Notes: a model not told the origin generated them from the sequence alone. DNA of 7,380 nt from JAHFLF01 sp964560145 (GCA_964560145.1 CAZLKS010000038.1:1-7380); one strand, 5' to 3'. Shown: positions 1 through 5,784, counted from the stretch's first letter. Program-made: numbers and translations.

Positions 1-1023
1 AAGCGAAAGAAAGGTGCTCGTTTACCTTCGGCGATTCTCGAGGATGGTACGAAAATCTTCGTGCATGAATACAAAGGAATGCATGAGGTCGTTGAGGACG
101 GTGGCACTCCTGATGAGTTGTATATGGAGATTGCTGTCGTTGTTATTCCCGAGCAATCACGGGGTGCTGCTCCACGTCAGATTGAGTACGGATATCTTGC
201 TAACGGGCAAGTTAGCAAGGAGGTGACAATTTTGGATGCAACTGGGAAGAAGGATGCTCAAGCGATGAAAGAGAGCATTATCAAGGCTATTCAAGCTATG
301 AATCTTCAAGAAGGAATCGATACTGAAAAGATCCGGTCAATCGTCGAGGGAAAAAAGAAGAGTTTCCGTGAGCTCTGGGACGCCGGACTCATTGTTGCTG
401 ATGAGAGTGATGTTGCCGAAGTTAATGAGAGGTTAGAAGTTGCATTACAAGAACTTCAGGATCCTGCCAAGGATCCGGAAAAGATTTTGCCTTGCGAGAA
501 AACAAAAGGGGAGTTCAAGCGACTCGTGCAAATGCTTGGTGAGCAGGGTGTTGACTCGCGCGGCACGCGTCAATCGTTTTATCGAATTGAGGGGAATCGC
601 CTGCTCATGATTAGTTATCCCCACGGTCTTGACCCAAAAATAGTAGCAACGTTCGGGCAAGAAGAAGCAGAGCGAATGGCTAGAATTATTCCACGTTCAC
701 AAGCGAAGGCAAAGATTCTGCATCGTGGTAAGGGTTTTTTGAAAACAGAAAACTATGAGCTGTCTGCGACGGGTGCAATGAAATATTTTGTCTTCTTGCA
801 GCGTGATGATGAGAAGAGTCCGAGTGAGATGTCCGAGACGGAAGCGCGTGTTCTTGAGAAAAAGATACTGGATGATATCCAGGCAAAAAAAGATATTGGA
901 ATTGACGAAGAGGCGGCCGTCGAGGGTGACATCCGCGAGATAAACGATATTCTTGCACGAGTCGCCGCTCTTCAAGGGCACTATCGAATAAGCAGGGATG
1001 ATTTTGAAGATGCGCTTGAATAG
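1..1023 (+). CDS. Unassigned charged soluble protein (3' part, start outside window)
   Basis: The frame is open from the first base, so the gene probably starts upstream. The first 20 codons read naturally into the rest (LPSAILEDGTKIFVHEY). A GTG at 61 and an ATG at 79 are possible internal starts, but neither has a clear Shine-Dalgarno. The 340 visible residues end at TAG 1021-1023. I do not recognise the family. The N-terminal ~75 residues look beta-rich and carry a possible strand (MEIAVVVIP, about 43-51). The rest is mostly charged, helix-prone sequence rich in Glu, Lys and Asp, with a mixed segment (RQSFYRIEGNRLLMISYPHG) near residue 190-210. I see no signal peptide, membrane segment or catalytic motif, so a cytoplasmic protein is inferred. 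The next gene, dinB, follows after 88 bp, and I see no terminator between them. Confidence 0.8.
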   Translation, partial: KRKKGARLPSAILEDGTKIFVHEYKGMHEVVEDGGTPDELYMEIAVVVIPEQSRGAAPRQIEYGYLANGQVSKEVTILDATGKKDAQAMKESIIKAIQAMNLQEGIDTEKIRSIVEGKKKSFRELWDAGLIVADESDVAEVNERLEVALQELQDPAKDPEKILPCEKTKGEFKRLVQMLGEQGVDSRGTRQSFYRIEGNRLLMISYPHGLDPKIVATFGQEEAERMARIIPRSQAKAKILHRGKGFLKTENYELSATGAMKYFVFLQRDDEKSPSEMSETEARVLEKKILDDIQAKKDIGIDEEAAVEGDIREINDILARVAALQGHYRISRDDFEDALE

Positions 1024-1099
1024 TTATTCGTTGTAGTTCAGCGTGTGCATGTTCGGAAATTTGAGCGACAACCGATAATCTAGCTCAGCCTTTCAGTGG

Positions 1100-1105
1100 T
1101 ATCAT
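1100..1105 (+). promoter_or_regulatory. Candidate -10 box for dinB (leaderless start)
   Basis: TATCAT matches the bacterial -10 consensus at 5 of 6 positions and ends 6 bases before the dinB ATG at 1112. Transcription would therefore start on or next to the start codon. I see no good -35 element at the expected distance, and no Shine-Dalgarno is present. This is a weaker case than the promoters of the HAD and nuclease genes. Confidence 0.4.
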
Positions 1106-1111
1106 GGGGTC

Positions 1112-2230
1112 ATGAGGATTGTGCTGCATATCGATATGGACGCTTTTTTCGCTAGCGTAGAGGAACGGGACCACCCGCGGGTTAAGGGTCTGCCCATCGT
1201 CGTCGGGAGTGATCCGGCGAACGGCAAGGGGCGGGGCGTGGTTTCGACGGCGAATTATGCTGCCCGTAAATATGGAATTAAAAGTGCGATTCCTATCAGT
1301 CGTGCCTGGCAGCTTTCGCAAAAGGCAAAGACGGAAGGGAAGCCAGAGGCGGTATTTTTTGAGCCGAATATAAAAAAGTATGCCGCCATCTCGCAGGAGA
1401 TTTTTGAATATATCGCTCTGCAGGGTGCCCTTTTTCAGCCTGCCTCAATTGACGAATGCTATCTGCAGCTTATGGCGAATGGCAAATGGCGAATGGCAGG
1501 TGAAGATGCGTGGGAGGGTGCAAAAAGAATTGCGAAGAGAATTCAGGACAAGGTGCAGAAGGATTTTGGGCTGAGCTGCTCTATCGGCATCGGGCCGAAT
1601 AAGTTGATTGCAAAAATAGCTGCTGGACGCGAAAAGCCGCACGGACTGACGTTGGTTCGTGAAGAGGAGGTTCAGGATTTCCTTGACCCGCTTTCGGTTC
1701 GCGAGCTTTGGGGTATCGGTCCAAAGACAGGAGCTATTTTGGCGGAGCTCGGTGTGCAAACGATTGAACAGCTGCGAAAGAAATCGAAAGTAGAGCTCAT
1801 GGAGTCGCTCGGGAAGAAGAGCGGCGAGTCTGCATATTTGCATGCACGGGGTATTGACGATGCACCGCTTGAGACGCATCACGAAGCGAAGTCTATCAGT
1901 AGTGAAACTACCTTCGAAAAGGATACGCTTGATGCACCGACGATTTTGGCGACGCTCAAGCAGTTGTCGACAGAGGTCGCCAAATTAGTACGTGCCGATA
2001 ATAAGCAGTTTAAGACCGTTGGTATCGTTGTGCGATTTAGTGATTTCGAAACAAAGACTCGGTCGCATACGTTGGCTGAAGCGAGTGATAGCGAGCGAGT
2101 GCTTGAGTCAGAGGTTTTGAAACTATTCATGCCGTTTCTTGATAGTCGCGAAAATCCAGAACGGAAAAAGACTCGGTTGGTTGGCGTGCGCGCAGAGAAG
2201 CTGGAGTCAATGAAGCATCGCTTGTTTTAA
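1112..2230 (+). CDS. dinB: DNA polymerase IV (Y-family translesion polymerase)
   Basis: This error-prone polymerase copies across damaged template bases and lacks proofreading. The 372 residues show the family in order. The N-terminal palm/finger strand IDMDAFFASVEE (7-18) has metal-binding Asp8 and a Phe12/Phe13 steric gate. The second catalytic motif SIDE (112-115) supplies Asp114 and Glu115. A helix-hairpin-helix thumb (LWGIGPKTGAILAELGV, 199-215) and the little finger with SISSETTFEKD (261-271) follow. The length is normal for DinB. ATG 1112 is chosen because the protein then begins MRIVLHIDMD, like other DinBs. Unusually, residues 121-130 are encoded by a heptanucleotide repeat, which makes this loop seven residues longer than in E. 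coli DinB or Dpo4 as I recall them. The C-terminus (MKHRLF) may be a degenerate sliding-clamp-binding tail, which is inference. The frame is intact. Confidence 0.97.
   Translation: MRIVLHIDMDAFFASVEERDHPRVKGLPIVVGSDPANGKGRGVVSTANYAARKYGIKSAIPISRAWQLSQKAKTEGKPEAVFFEPNIKKYAAISQEIFEYIALQGALFQPASIDECYLQLMANGKWRMAGEDAWEGAKRIAKRIQDKVQKDFGLSCSIGIGPNKLIAKIAAGREKPHGLTLVREEEVQDFLDPLSVRELWGIGPKTGAILAELGVQTIEQLRKKSKVELMESLGKKSGESAYLHARGIDDAPLETHHEAKSISSETTFEKDTLDAPTILATLKQLSTEVAKLVRADNKQFKTVGIVVRFSDFETKTRSHTLAEASDSERVLESEVLKLFMPFLDSRENPERKKTRLVGVRAEKLESMKHRLF
1472..1497 (+). repeat. Heptanucleotide tandem repeat (RAATGGC) inside dinB
   Basis: Three consecutive heptamers, GAATGGC, AAATGGC and GAATGGC (1477-1497), follow a partial copy ATGGC (1472-1476). 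The same stretch can be read as a 14-base direct repeat with one mismatch. It lies in the dinB frame and encodes MANGKWRMA just after the catalytic SIDE motif. Three units equal 21 bases, or seven codons, and therefore preserve frame. Gain or loss of one unit would frameshift the gene. Confidence 0.85.
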
Positions 2231-2241
2231 ATCAAGTCCAG

Positions 2242-2247
2242 TATAAT
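2242..2247 (+). promoter_or_regulatory. Perfect -10 box (TATAAT) upstream of the 436-residue orphan
   Basis: TATAAT is a perfect -10 consensus in the 28-base gap after dinB, 11 bases before the ATG at 2259. The predicted transcript would have a leader of only about 4-5 bases. No convincing -35 element sits 16-18 bases upstream (TTGTTT at 2222-2227 is too close), so the promoter may rely on the strong -10 alone. Confidence 0.6.
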
Positions 2248-2260
2248 ACCTTATAGGTAT
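2246..2260. promoter_or_regulatory. Perfect dyad overlapping -10 box and start codon
   Basis: ATACCT, spacer TAT, then AGGTAT form a perfect inverted repeat with 6-base arms. It overlaps the last two bases of the -10 box and the first two bases of the ATG. The position fits a repressor operator that would block initiation. It could also be chance in an AT-rich promoter. Confidence 0.35.
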
Positions 2261-3569
2261 GAACTTCGGCATGAATTTGAATCTTGGTCAGTCGCTTAGC
2301 CAAAAGCAATCGCTCACGCTTGATCAGCGTATTTCGATGCGGCTTGAGCACGTGCAGCAGGTTAATGAGGATTGGGATAAGATTGAAGGTGAGCTCGGCC
2401 TTGATTTGCGCTCGATACTTTCAGGGCTTATGGAGCGCATTGCGGAAAAGGCTCCCGAAGATTTACAGTCGACGCTCAGTAGACTTTCAAAAGACGAAGA
2501 GTTCATTGCGTCAATCATGGGTGTTGGCGGGAGACTCGCAACGCCCGAGAGGGACAAGGCTCTCACCGAAGCCATGCTTCGGTACTTGCATGCAAGAGTA
2601 AATGGAGAGTTTCATTTTGACGGAGAAGCCGGAGTTCCCGAAAAGCTTTCACTCGGGCGTCTGCGAGATGCATTTATAGACCAGGCAAAGGCCGAGGCTG
2701 AACTAAAAATTGCTCAAGGACATATTGATCAATCTGAAATTGACCGCAAGGCCGGTCTTACGAAGAGCGCAGCAATCACTATCGTGAGCAACGAAGGATT
2801 CTTTAAAGATTTTAAAGAGCAACAGACCGCTCTACGCGTTGCCTATGGTCTTAAGACGCTCGTGGATAATCTTTCCAATATTGCAAAGCTGTTCGTAGCA
2901 GGGAAAGACCCAGCTGTTGGCAAGTCACTCGTGACCGAGTTGTTTAAGGATTACGATAGTTACAAAAAGTTTAAGTTTATGGCGAGTGATCGGCTCTGTC
3001 GTAGATTTTCTTCGCGAGCATTGCAGTTCGGTGAGAACGCAAAGAGTGAGGAGTTGCGTATTCCTCTTATGAACACGGTTGGCGAGTATTCGCTCATCGC
3101 AATGGGTGTTATTTCTCCGGAAATTTTCCAGCTCCGTGATTACGAAATAACAAAAGAAGAAATGGATGGGGTTCGTGCAGTTTTTGCTGAACAAGGACTT
3201 GATCTTGACACCGTGATGAAGCACTGGGCGCTCAAAGGCGAAGGAACTCTTTTCTGGAACAGGTGGGGCGTTGTCGGGCGAAAACCAGACGCGAATGCCG
3301 ACAATGCAGTTCGCGAGTATATTACAAAGGTTATTCGAGAGGATATGGCGAAGCTCTTCAGTCCTGAGGAGTTAGAAGCCTTTTTAAATGAAATTAAAGC
3401 GATTATTGCGAAATCACCAAAGGGTGGCGAAGGGCGAGCGGATGCACGTATGGAAATTGAAAGTGAGCTTGTGAGCTTCTTGAGTGATGAAGATTTTCAA
3501 GTCGCTCTTCTAGAACGCATCACTGCAAGGTGGAATAACGAGGCAAAGAAAATCTGCTTTAGTGCTTAG
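2259..3569 (+). CDS. Unassigned protein with sigma-54 region-I-like N-terminus
   Basis: I do not recognise this 436-residue protein as a named family. Residues 5-34 (LNLGQSLSQKQSLTLDQRISMRLEHVQQ) are rich in Leu and Gln with spacing that recalls region I of RpoN (pattern LxLxQxLxxTxQLQQ). The core-binding region and the RpoN box are not seen, so this is not a sigma factor. The rest is mainly charged helix-prone sequence, with one Trp-containing segment (HWALKGEGTLFWNRWGVVGRK) near residue 324-344. I see no signal peptide, no membrane helix and no enzymatic motif. ATG 2259 is used because it is the first in-frame start after the TATAAT box. The upstream AGG is only a weak ribosome site. It sits 28 bases behind dinB but probably has its own promoter. 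It ends at TAG 3567-3569. Confidence 0.85.
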   Translation: MNFGMNLNLGQSLSQKQSLTLDQRISMRLEHVQQVNEDWDKIEGELGLDLRSILSGLMERIAEKAPEDLQSTLSRLSKDEEFIASIMGVGGRLATPERDKALTEAMLRYLHARVNGEFHFDGEAGVPEKLSLGRLRDAFIDQAKAEAELKIAQGHIDQSEIDRKAGLTKSAAITIVSNEGFFKDFKEQQTALRVAYGLKTLVDNLSNIAKLFVAGKDPAVGKSLVTELFKDYDSYKKFKFMASDRLCRRFSSRALQFGENAKSEELRIPLMNTVGEYSLIAMGVISPEIFQLRDYEITKEEMDGVRAVFAEQGLDLDTVMKHWALKGEGTLFWNRWGVVGRKPDANADNAVREYITKVIREDMAKLFSPEELEAFLNEIKAIIAKSPKGGEGRADARMEIESELVSFLSDEDFQVALLERITARWNNEAKKICFSA

Positions 3570-3591
3570 GTTTTCTATTACACCGATTTTT

Positions 3592-3620
3592 TTGAAAATA
3601 TTTTTAGTTTTCTGTATACT
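3592..3620 (+). promoter_or_regulatory. Sigma-70-type promoter of the HAD gene
   Basis: TTGAAA (3592-3597) and TATACT (3615-3620) are separated by 17 bases, the ideal spacing. Each hexamer matches consensus at 5 of 6 positions. Transcription would start near 3626-3627, giving a leader of about 24 bases that contains the Shine-Dalgarno. The flanking DNA is strongly AT-rich (3571-3611), like an UP-element region. Confidence 0.75.
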
Positions 3621-3635
3621 GCCTTTACTCGTACC

Positions 3636-3643
3636 AAGGAGGT
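3636..3643 (+). promoter_or_regulatory. Strong Shine-Dalgarno for the HAD gene
   Basis: AAGGAGGT is fully complementary to the anti-SD core of 16S rRNA and lies 6 bases before ATG 3650. It fixes the start codon. No other gene in the window has a comparable site. Confidence 0.9.
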
Positions 3644-3649
3644 GGCGTC

Positions 3650-4351
3650 ATGGCGGGTATGCCGAGTTTCGTGTCGGGTCTCATCTTGGATATGGACGGC
3701 GTGCTTATTGACTCTGAGCCACTTGCACAACGGTCTGAGCGCGACATCTGTGCTCGTTACGACTTCCGAGTTCCTGAGGCTCTGTGGCCGACGCTGCGCG
3801 GGAAGAGAAGCCCGGACATCTTCCGCGCGATTCTGGCAGCGTGCCCTGACAGCGGGAATATGCGGGATCTCGAACGACTCGTCACAGAACGACGTGCAAG
3901 GTATCTCGAGCTCGCAGAGACAGAGCTCAAGCTCTTTCCCGGGGTTTGTGAGTTCTTGGGTCGTGCTACGTGGCGGTGGCTTAACGGTATCGCACTTGCG
4001 ACTTCGAGCAGTGCGCTCGCGCAGAGGCAGGCCTTTGCAAAGTTCAATCTAGGACCGTATTTTACGGTTGTGATTACCGCAGAGGACGTTGGGCGGGGAA
4101 AGCCGCATCCCGATTGCTACCTGCTCGCGGCACAAAGGCTGAATCTGCAGCCTTCGTGGTGCCTGGTAGTTGAGGACTCGATCGCCGGCGTTGCGGCTGC
4201 GCGAAGTGCTGGAACGTACGTTGTCGGAATCACGAATACGATTACCGCCGCCGAACTCAGAGAGGCGGGTGCGCAGGTGACCGTCGGTTCGTTTGCCGAG
4301 CTCGCCCGAATCCTTCTGGATGGAGAAGGCAAAAAGAAAGGTAGAAGGTAG
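3650..4351 (+). CDS. HAD-superfamily hydrolase, beta-phosphoglucomutase-like
   Basis: This is a cytoplasmic haloacid-dehalogenase-fold enzyme that removes or transfers phosphate through an aspartyl-phosphate intermediate. All four HAD motifs are present in 233 residues. Motif I is LDMDGVLIDSEP (13-24), with nucleophile Asp14 and acid/base Asp16. Motif II is ATSSS (117-121). Motif III is GKPHP (150-154), with Lys151. Motif IV is VVEDS (173-177), with Glu175 and Asp176. The helical segment between motifs I and II (about 25-95) is the C1 cap of the phosphoglucomutase/phosphatase subfamily. The substrate cannot be told, as sugar phosphates, phosphoglycolate and nucleotides are all used by relatives. 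The length is complete, with a basic tail (GKKKGRR). Promoter, Shine-Dalgarno and terminator are its own. Three 60-base lines of the gene counted 55, 67 and 63% GC, versus 42-57% in four lines of the gene before it. This could reflect transfer or codon optimisation. Confidence 0.93.
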   Translation: MAGMPSFVSGLILDMDGVLIDSEPLAQRSERDICARYDFRVPEALWPTLRGKRSPDIFRAILAACPDSGNMRDLERLVTERRARYLELAETELKLFPGVCEFLGRATWRWLNGIALATSSSALAQRQAFAKFNLGPYFTVVITAEDVGRGKPHPDCYLLAAQRLNLQPSWCLVVEDSIAGVAAARSAGTYVVGITNTITAAELREAGAQVTVGSFAELARILLDGEGKKKGRR

Positions 4352-4358
4352 TGCAAAG

Positions 4359-4400
4359 CGCGGCGAGTGGGCCCTGTCCTACTCGTCGCGAACTATTTTT
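4359..4400 (+). terminator. Rho-independent terminator after the HAD gene
   Basis: CGCGGCGAGT (4359-4368) pairs with ACTCGTCGCG (4381-4390) over 10 bp with one G-T wobble, around a 12-base loop. TTTTT follows at 4396-4400. It begins 7 bases after the HAD stop. It argues against starting the nuclease gene at ATG 4293, because that extension would translate through the hairpin. Confidence 0.75.
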
Positions 4401-4407
4401 AGGGAGT

Positions 4408-4435
4408 TTGTATTAGACCGAGGCTACGGTATAGT
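4408..4435 (+). promoter_or_regulatory. Promoter of the nuclease gene (leaderless)
   Basis: TTGTAT (4408-4413) and TATAGT (4430-4435) are spaced by 16 bases. Seven bases separate the -10 box from ATG 4443, so the transcript should start on or next to the start codon. There is no Shine-Dalgarno. A short dyad, GGTA-TAGT-TACC (4428-4439), overlaps the -10 box. Confidence 0.65.
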
Positions 4436-4442
4436 TACCAGT

Positions 4443-5264
4443 ATGAGTAAATACTACAATCCGAACCGGGCTTCGACTTCTTGCTTTGATCCAAAGAGCG
4501 AGCAACCGTTTCGCTTGAGCCGCAGTAAGATAGATTTATTTTTAGAATGCCCACGCTGCTTTTATATCGACCGGCGGCTCGGGATTGGAAGACCGCCAGG
4601 CTTTCCATTTTCCCTGAACTCAGCCGTTGACGCACTGCTGAAAAAAGAGTTTGACGTGCATCGTGCTGCTGGCACCGCTCATCCTTATATGAAAACGTAT
4701 GGTATTGATGCGGTTCCCTTTGAGCACAAGCAAATGGATGAGTGGAGAGACTCTCTCAGGCGCGGTATAACCTATGTCCATCCGGAAACAAACTTTAATG
4801 TGACTGGAGGTGTCGACGATGTTTGGGTTAACCCGAAGGGTGAGCTAATAATCGTTGATTACAAAGCAACAGCTAAGGCTGGCGAGGTGAGCCTGGACGC
4901 AGAGTGGCAGATTGGTTATAAGCGACAAATGGAAACGTATCAGTGGCTTTTTCGCAAGAATGGATTCAAGGTTGCACCAATCGGATATTTTGTGTACGTA
5001 AACGGTGATCTTGATGCCGAGGCCTTTGACGGTAAACTCGAGTTCAAGGTGAAGTTGCTCCCTTACGAGGGCGATACCGCCTGGATTGAGCCGACGCTTG
5101 TCAAAGCGAGAGCCTGCCTTATGAGTGACACTATCCCAGCGGCACATGAGGAGTGTGACTATTGCAGTTATCGACGAGCAGTTGGCGCAAAGGAGTTTTC
5201 GTCAGAGAAAAGCACTCCAAAGCCCGCTGCTATCCGCAAGCCAAAATCTGTCGGGCTGTTTTAA
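4443..5264 (+). CDS. PD-(D/E)XK nuclease, RecB/Cas4-like
   Basis: This is a metal-dependent DNA nuclease of the RecB/Cas4/AddB fold, 273 residues. The N-terminal helix LSRSKIDLFLECPRCFYIDRR (25-45) is the family's opening signature. Residues 123-142 (GVDDVWVNPKGELIIVDYKA) contain motif II Asp125 and motif III Asp139-x-Lys141. QIGYKRQMETYQWL (156-169) is the QxxxY helix. Cys36/Cys39 and Cys238/Cys241 form two CxxC pairs that could hold an iron-sulfur cluster or zinc. Cas4 and AddB usually have one N-terminal and three C-terminal cysteines. The His expected before motif II seems replaced by Asp63 (NSAVDALL), by eye. ATG 4443 is preferred over ATG 4293 because of the terminator and promoter just upstream. 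No cas genes are nearby, so a repair or DNA-processing role is more likely than spacer acquisition. The C-terminus (KSVGLF) resembles a clamp-binding tail. Confidence 0.88.
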   Translation: MSKYYNPNRASTSCFDPKSEQPFRLSRSKIDLFLECPRCFYIDRRLGIGRPPGFPFSLNSAVDALLKKEFDVHRAAGTAHPYMKTYGIDAVPFEHKQMDEWRDSLRRGITYVHPETNFNVTGGVDDVWVNPKGELIIVDYKATAKAGEVSLDAEWQIGYKRQMETYQWLFRKNGFKVAPIGYFVYVNGDLDAEAFDGKLEFKVKLLPYEGDTAWIEPTLVKARACLMSDTIPAAHEECDYCSYRRAVGAKEFSSEKSTPKPAAIRKPKSVGLF

Positions 5265-5271
5265 GGGAGTA

Positions 5272-5300
5272 TTTACTTTATAGAAGGACTAGGCTAAACT
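5272..5300 (+). promoter_or_regulatory. Possible distal promoter of the RRM gene
   Basis: TTTACT (5272-5277) and TAAACT (5295-5300) are 17 bases apart, each matching consensus at 4 of 6 positions. Initiation near 5307 would place the first bases of the transcript at the start of the inverted repeats described for the leader. The match is modest. Confidence 0.35.
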
Positions 5301-5306
5301 CAAAAA

Positions 5307-5398
5307 GTTCGTAGGTATCCTCGGTACGTCCGTATCACCATGCGTTCCCAGAGGAAGGTCTTTCTACGAGTGTAAAATAGACAATTGTTAATCAAGAA
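5307..5398 (+). promoter_or_regulatory. Possibly structured 5' leader of the RRM gene
   Basis: TCGTAG (5309-5314) is complementary to CTACGA (5364-5369). Inside this, TCCTC (5318-5322) is complementary to GAGGA (5351-5355), so the two arms nest into one long-range stem. A short open frame, ATG 5340 to TAA 5373-5375 (11 codons), lies inside. A proximal -10-like box, TAAAAT (5373-5378), would instead give a 14-base leader. A palindrome, ACAATTGT (5381-5388), precedes the start. The leader could be regulatory, and bacterial RRM genes are often cold-responsive, but the fold is proposed by eye only. Confidence 0.3.
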
Positions 5399-5680
5399 AT
5401 GAAGAAGTTGTACGTAGGTAACCTTCCTTATTCGACCACTGACGCCGACCTCCGCGAATTGTTTGCGGCCGTAGGTGCAGTTGCTACCGCTACCGTTATC
5501 ATCGACAAGATGAGCGGTCGTAGCAAAGGCTTCGGCTTTGTCGAGTTTGAGAACGACGACGACGCGATGAAAGCCATTGATATGTTCAATGGAAAAGACA
5601 TCGGTGGCCGTCCGCTCACGGTGAACGAAGCTCGTCCGATGCAGCCAAGAACTGGCGGTTTCGGCGGCGATCGTCGCTAG
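5399..5680 (+). CDS. RRM-domain RNA-binding protein with Gly/Arg tail
   Basis: This 93-residue cytoplasmic protein is a single RNA recognition motif that binds single-stranded RNA. RNP2 is LYVGNL (4-9) and RNP1 is KGFGFVEF (43-50), giving the aromatic residues Tyr5, Phe45 and Phe47 that stack on bases. The beta-alpha-beta-beta-alpha-beta order is complete by about residue 78 (GRPLTVNEARP). The short tail (RTGGFGGDRR) is the glycine/arginine-rich end typical of bacterial RRM proteins, known from cyanobacteria (Rbp) and many uncultured phyla. In those groups they act as RNA chaperones or mRNA-localising factors. The target here is unknown. ATG 5399 gives the standard MKKLYVGNLP start. The upstream AATCAAGAA is only a weak ribosome site. 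The gene is flanked by a possible structured leader and a strong terminator, so it is probably transcribed alone and may be highly expressed. Confidence 0.95.
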   Translation: MKKLYVGNLPYSTTDADLRELFAAVGAVATATVIIDKMSGRSKGFGFVEFENDDDAMKAIDMFNGKDIGGRPLTVNEARPMQPRTGGFGGDRR

Positions 5681-5704
5681 TCGAGTAGTTTCGACACGAA
5701 TCTA

Positions 5705-5743
5705 GTAAAAGCACTCTGAATACGCAGGGTGCTTTTACGTTTT
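5705..5743 (+). terminator. Strong hairpin terminator after the RRM gene
   Basis: GTAAAAGCACTCTG (5705-5718) pairs with CAGGGTGCTTTTAC (5725-5738) over 14 bp with one G-T wobble and a 6-base loop. TTTT follows at 5740-5743 after one G. The A and T tracts inside the stem would let it also work on the opposite strand, though no minus-strand gene is present. Confidence 0.88.
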
Positions 5744-5749
5744 AGGAGT

Positions 5750-5776
5750 TTGCCCGTTATGCGTTTTTACTATAAG
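5750..5776 (+). promoter_or_regulatory. Promoter of the FAD oxidase gene (leaderless)
   Basis: TTGCCC (5750-5755) and TATAAG (5771-5776) are separated by 15 bases. The ATG follows 8 bases after the -10 box, which predicts a leader of zero to two bases. No Shine-Dalgarno is present. The promoter sits directly behind the RRM terminator, so the gene is its own transcription unit. Confidence 0.5.
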
Positions 5777-5784
5777 CTATTTTT

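Noticed and set aside
1445..1882. 145-codon minus-strand frame opposite dinB
   Set aside because: It is antisense to conserved polymerase motifs, with no start signals and no recognisable product.
3551..3611. Terminator after the 436-residue orphan
   Set aside because: T-runs are present, but the only stem found (GAAAATC with GGTTTTC) is AT-rich and overlaps the end of the gene. The T-rich DNA is better explained as promoter upstream sequence.
3642..4052. 136-codon + strand frame overlapping the HAD gene
   Set aside because: It is offset from the motif-bearing HAD frame. The Shine-Dalgarno spacing fits ATG 3650, and the translation is Ser/Arg-rich without motifs.
4293..4442. 50-residue N-terminal extension of the nuclease starting at ATG 4293
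   Set aside because: It overlaps the HAD gene, runs through the hairpin terminator and the promoter, and its sequence does not look like part of the nuclease fold. ATG 4443 sits just after a -10 box.
4443..5264. CRISPR-associated Cas4
   Set aside because: The fold fits, but there are no cas1/cas2 genes or repeat-spacer arrays in the window and the cysteine pattern differs.
5340..5375. 11-codon leader peptide before the RRM gene
   Set aside because: There is no Shine-Dalgarno, no run of regulatory codons and no attenuator-like hairpin. It is kept only as a remark within the leader.
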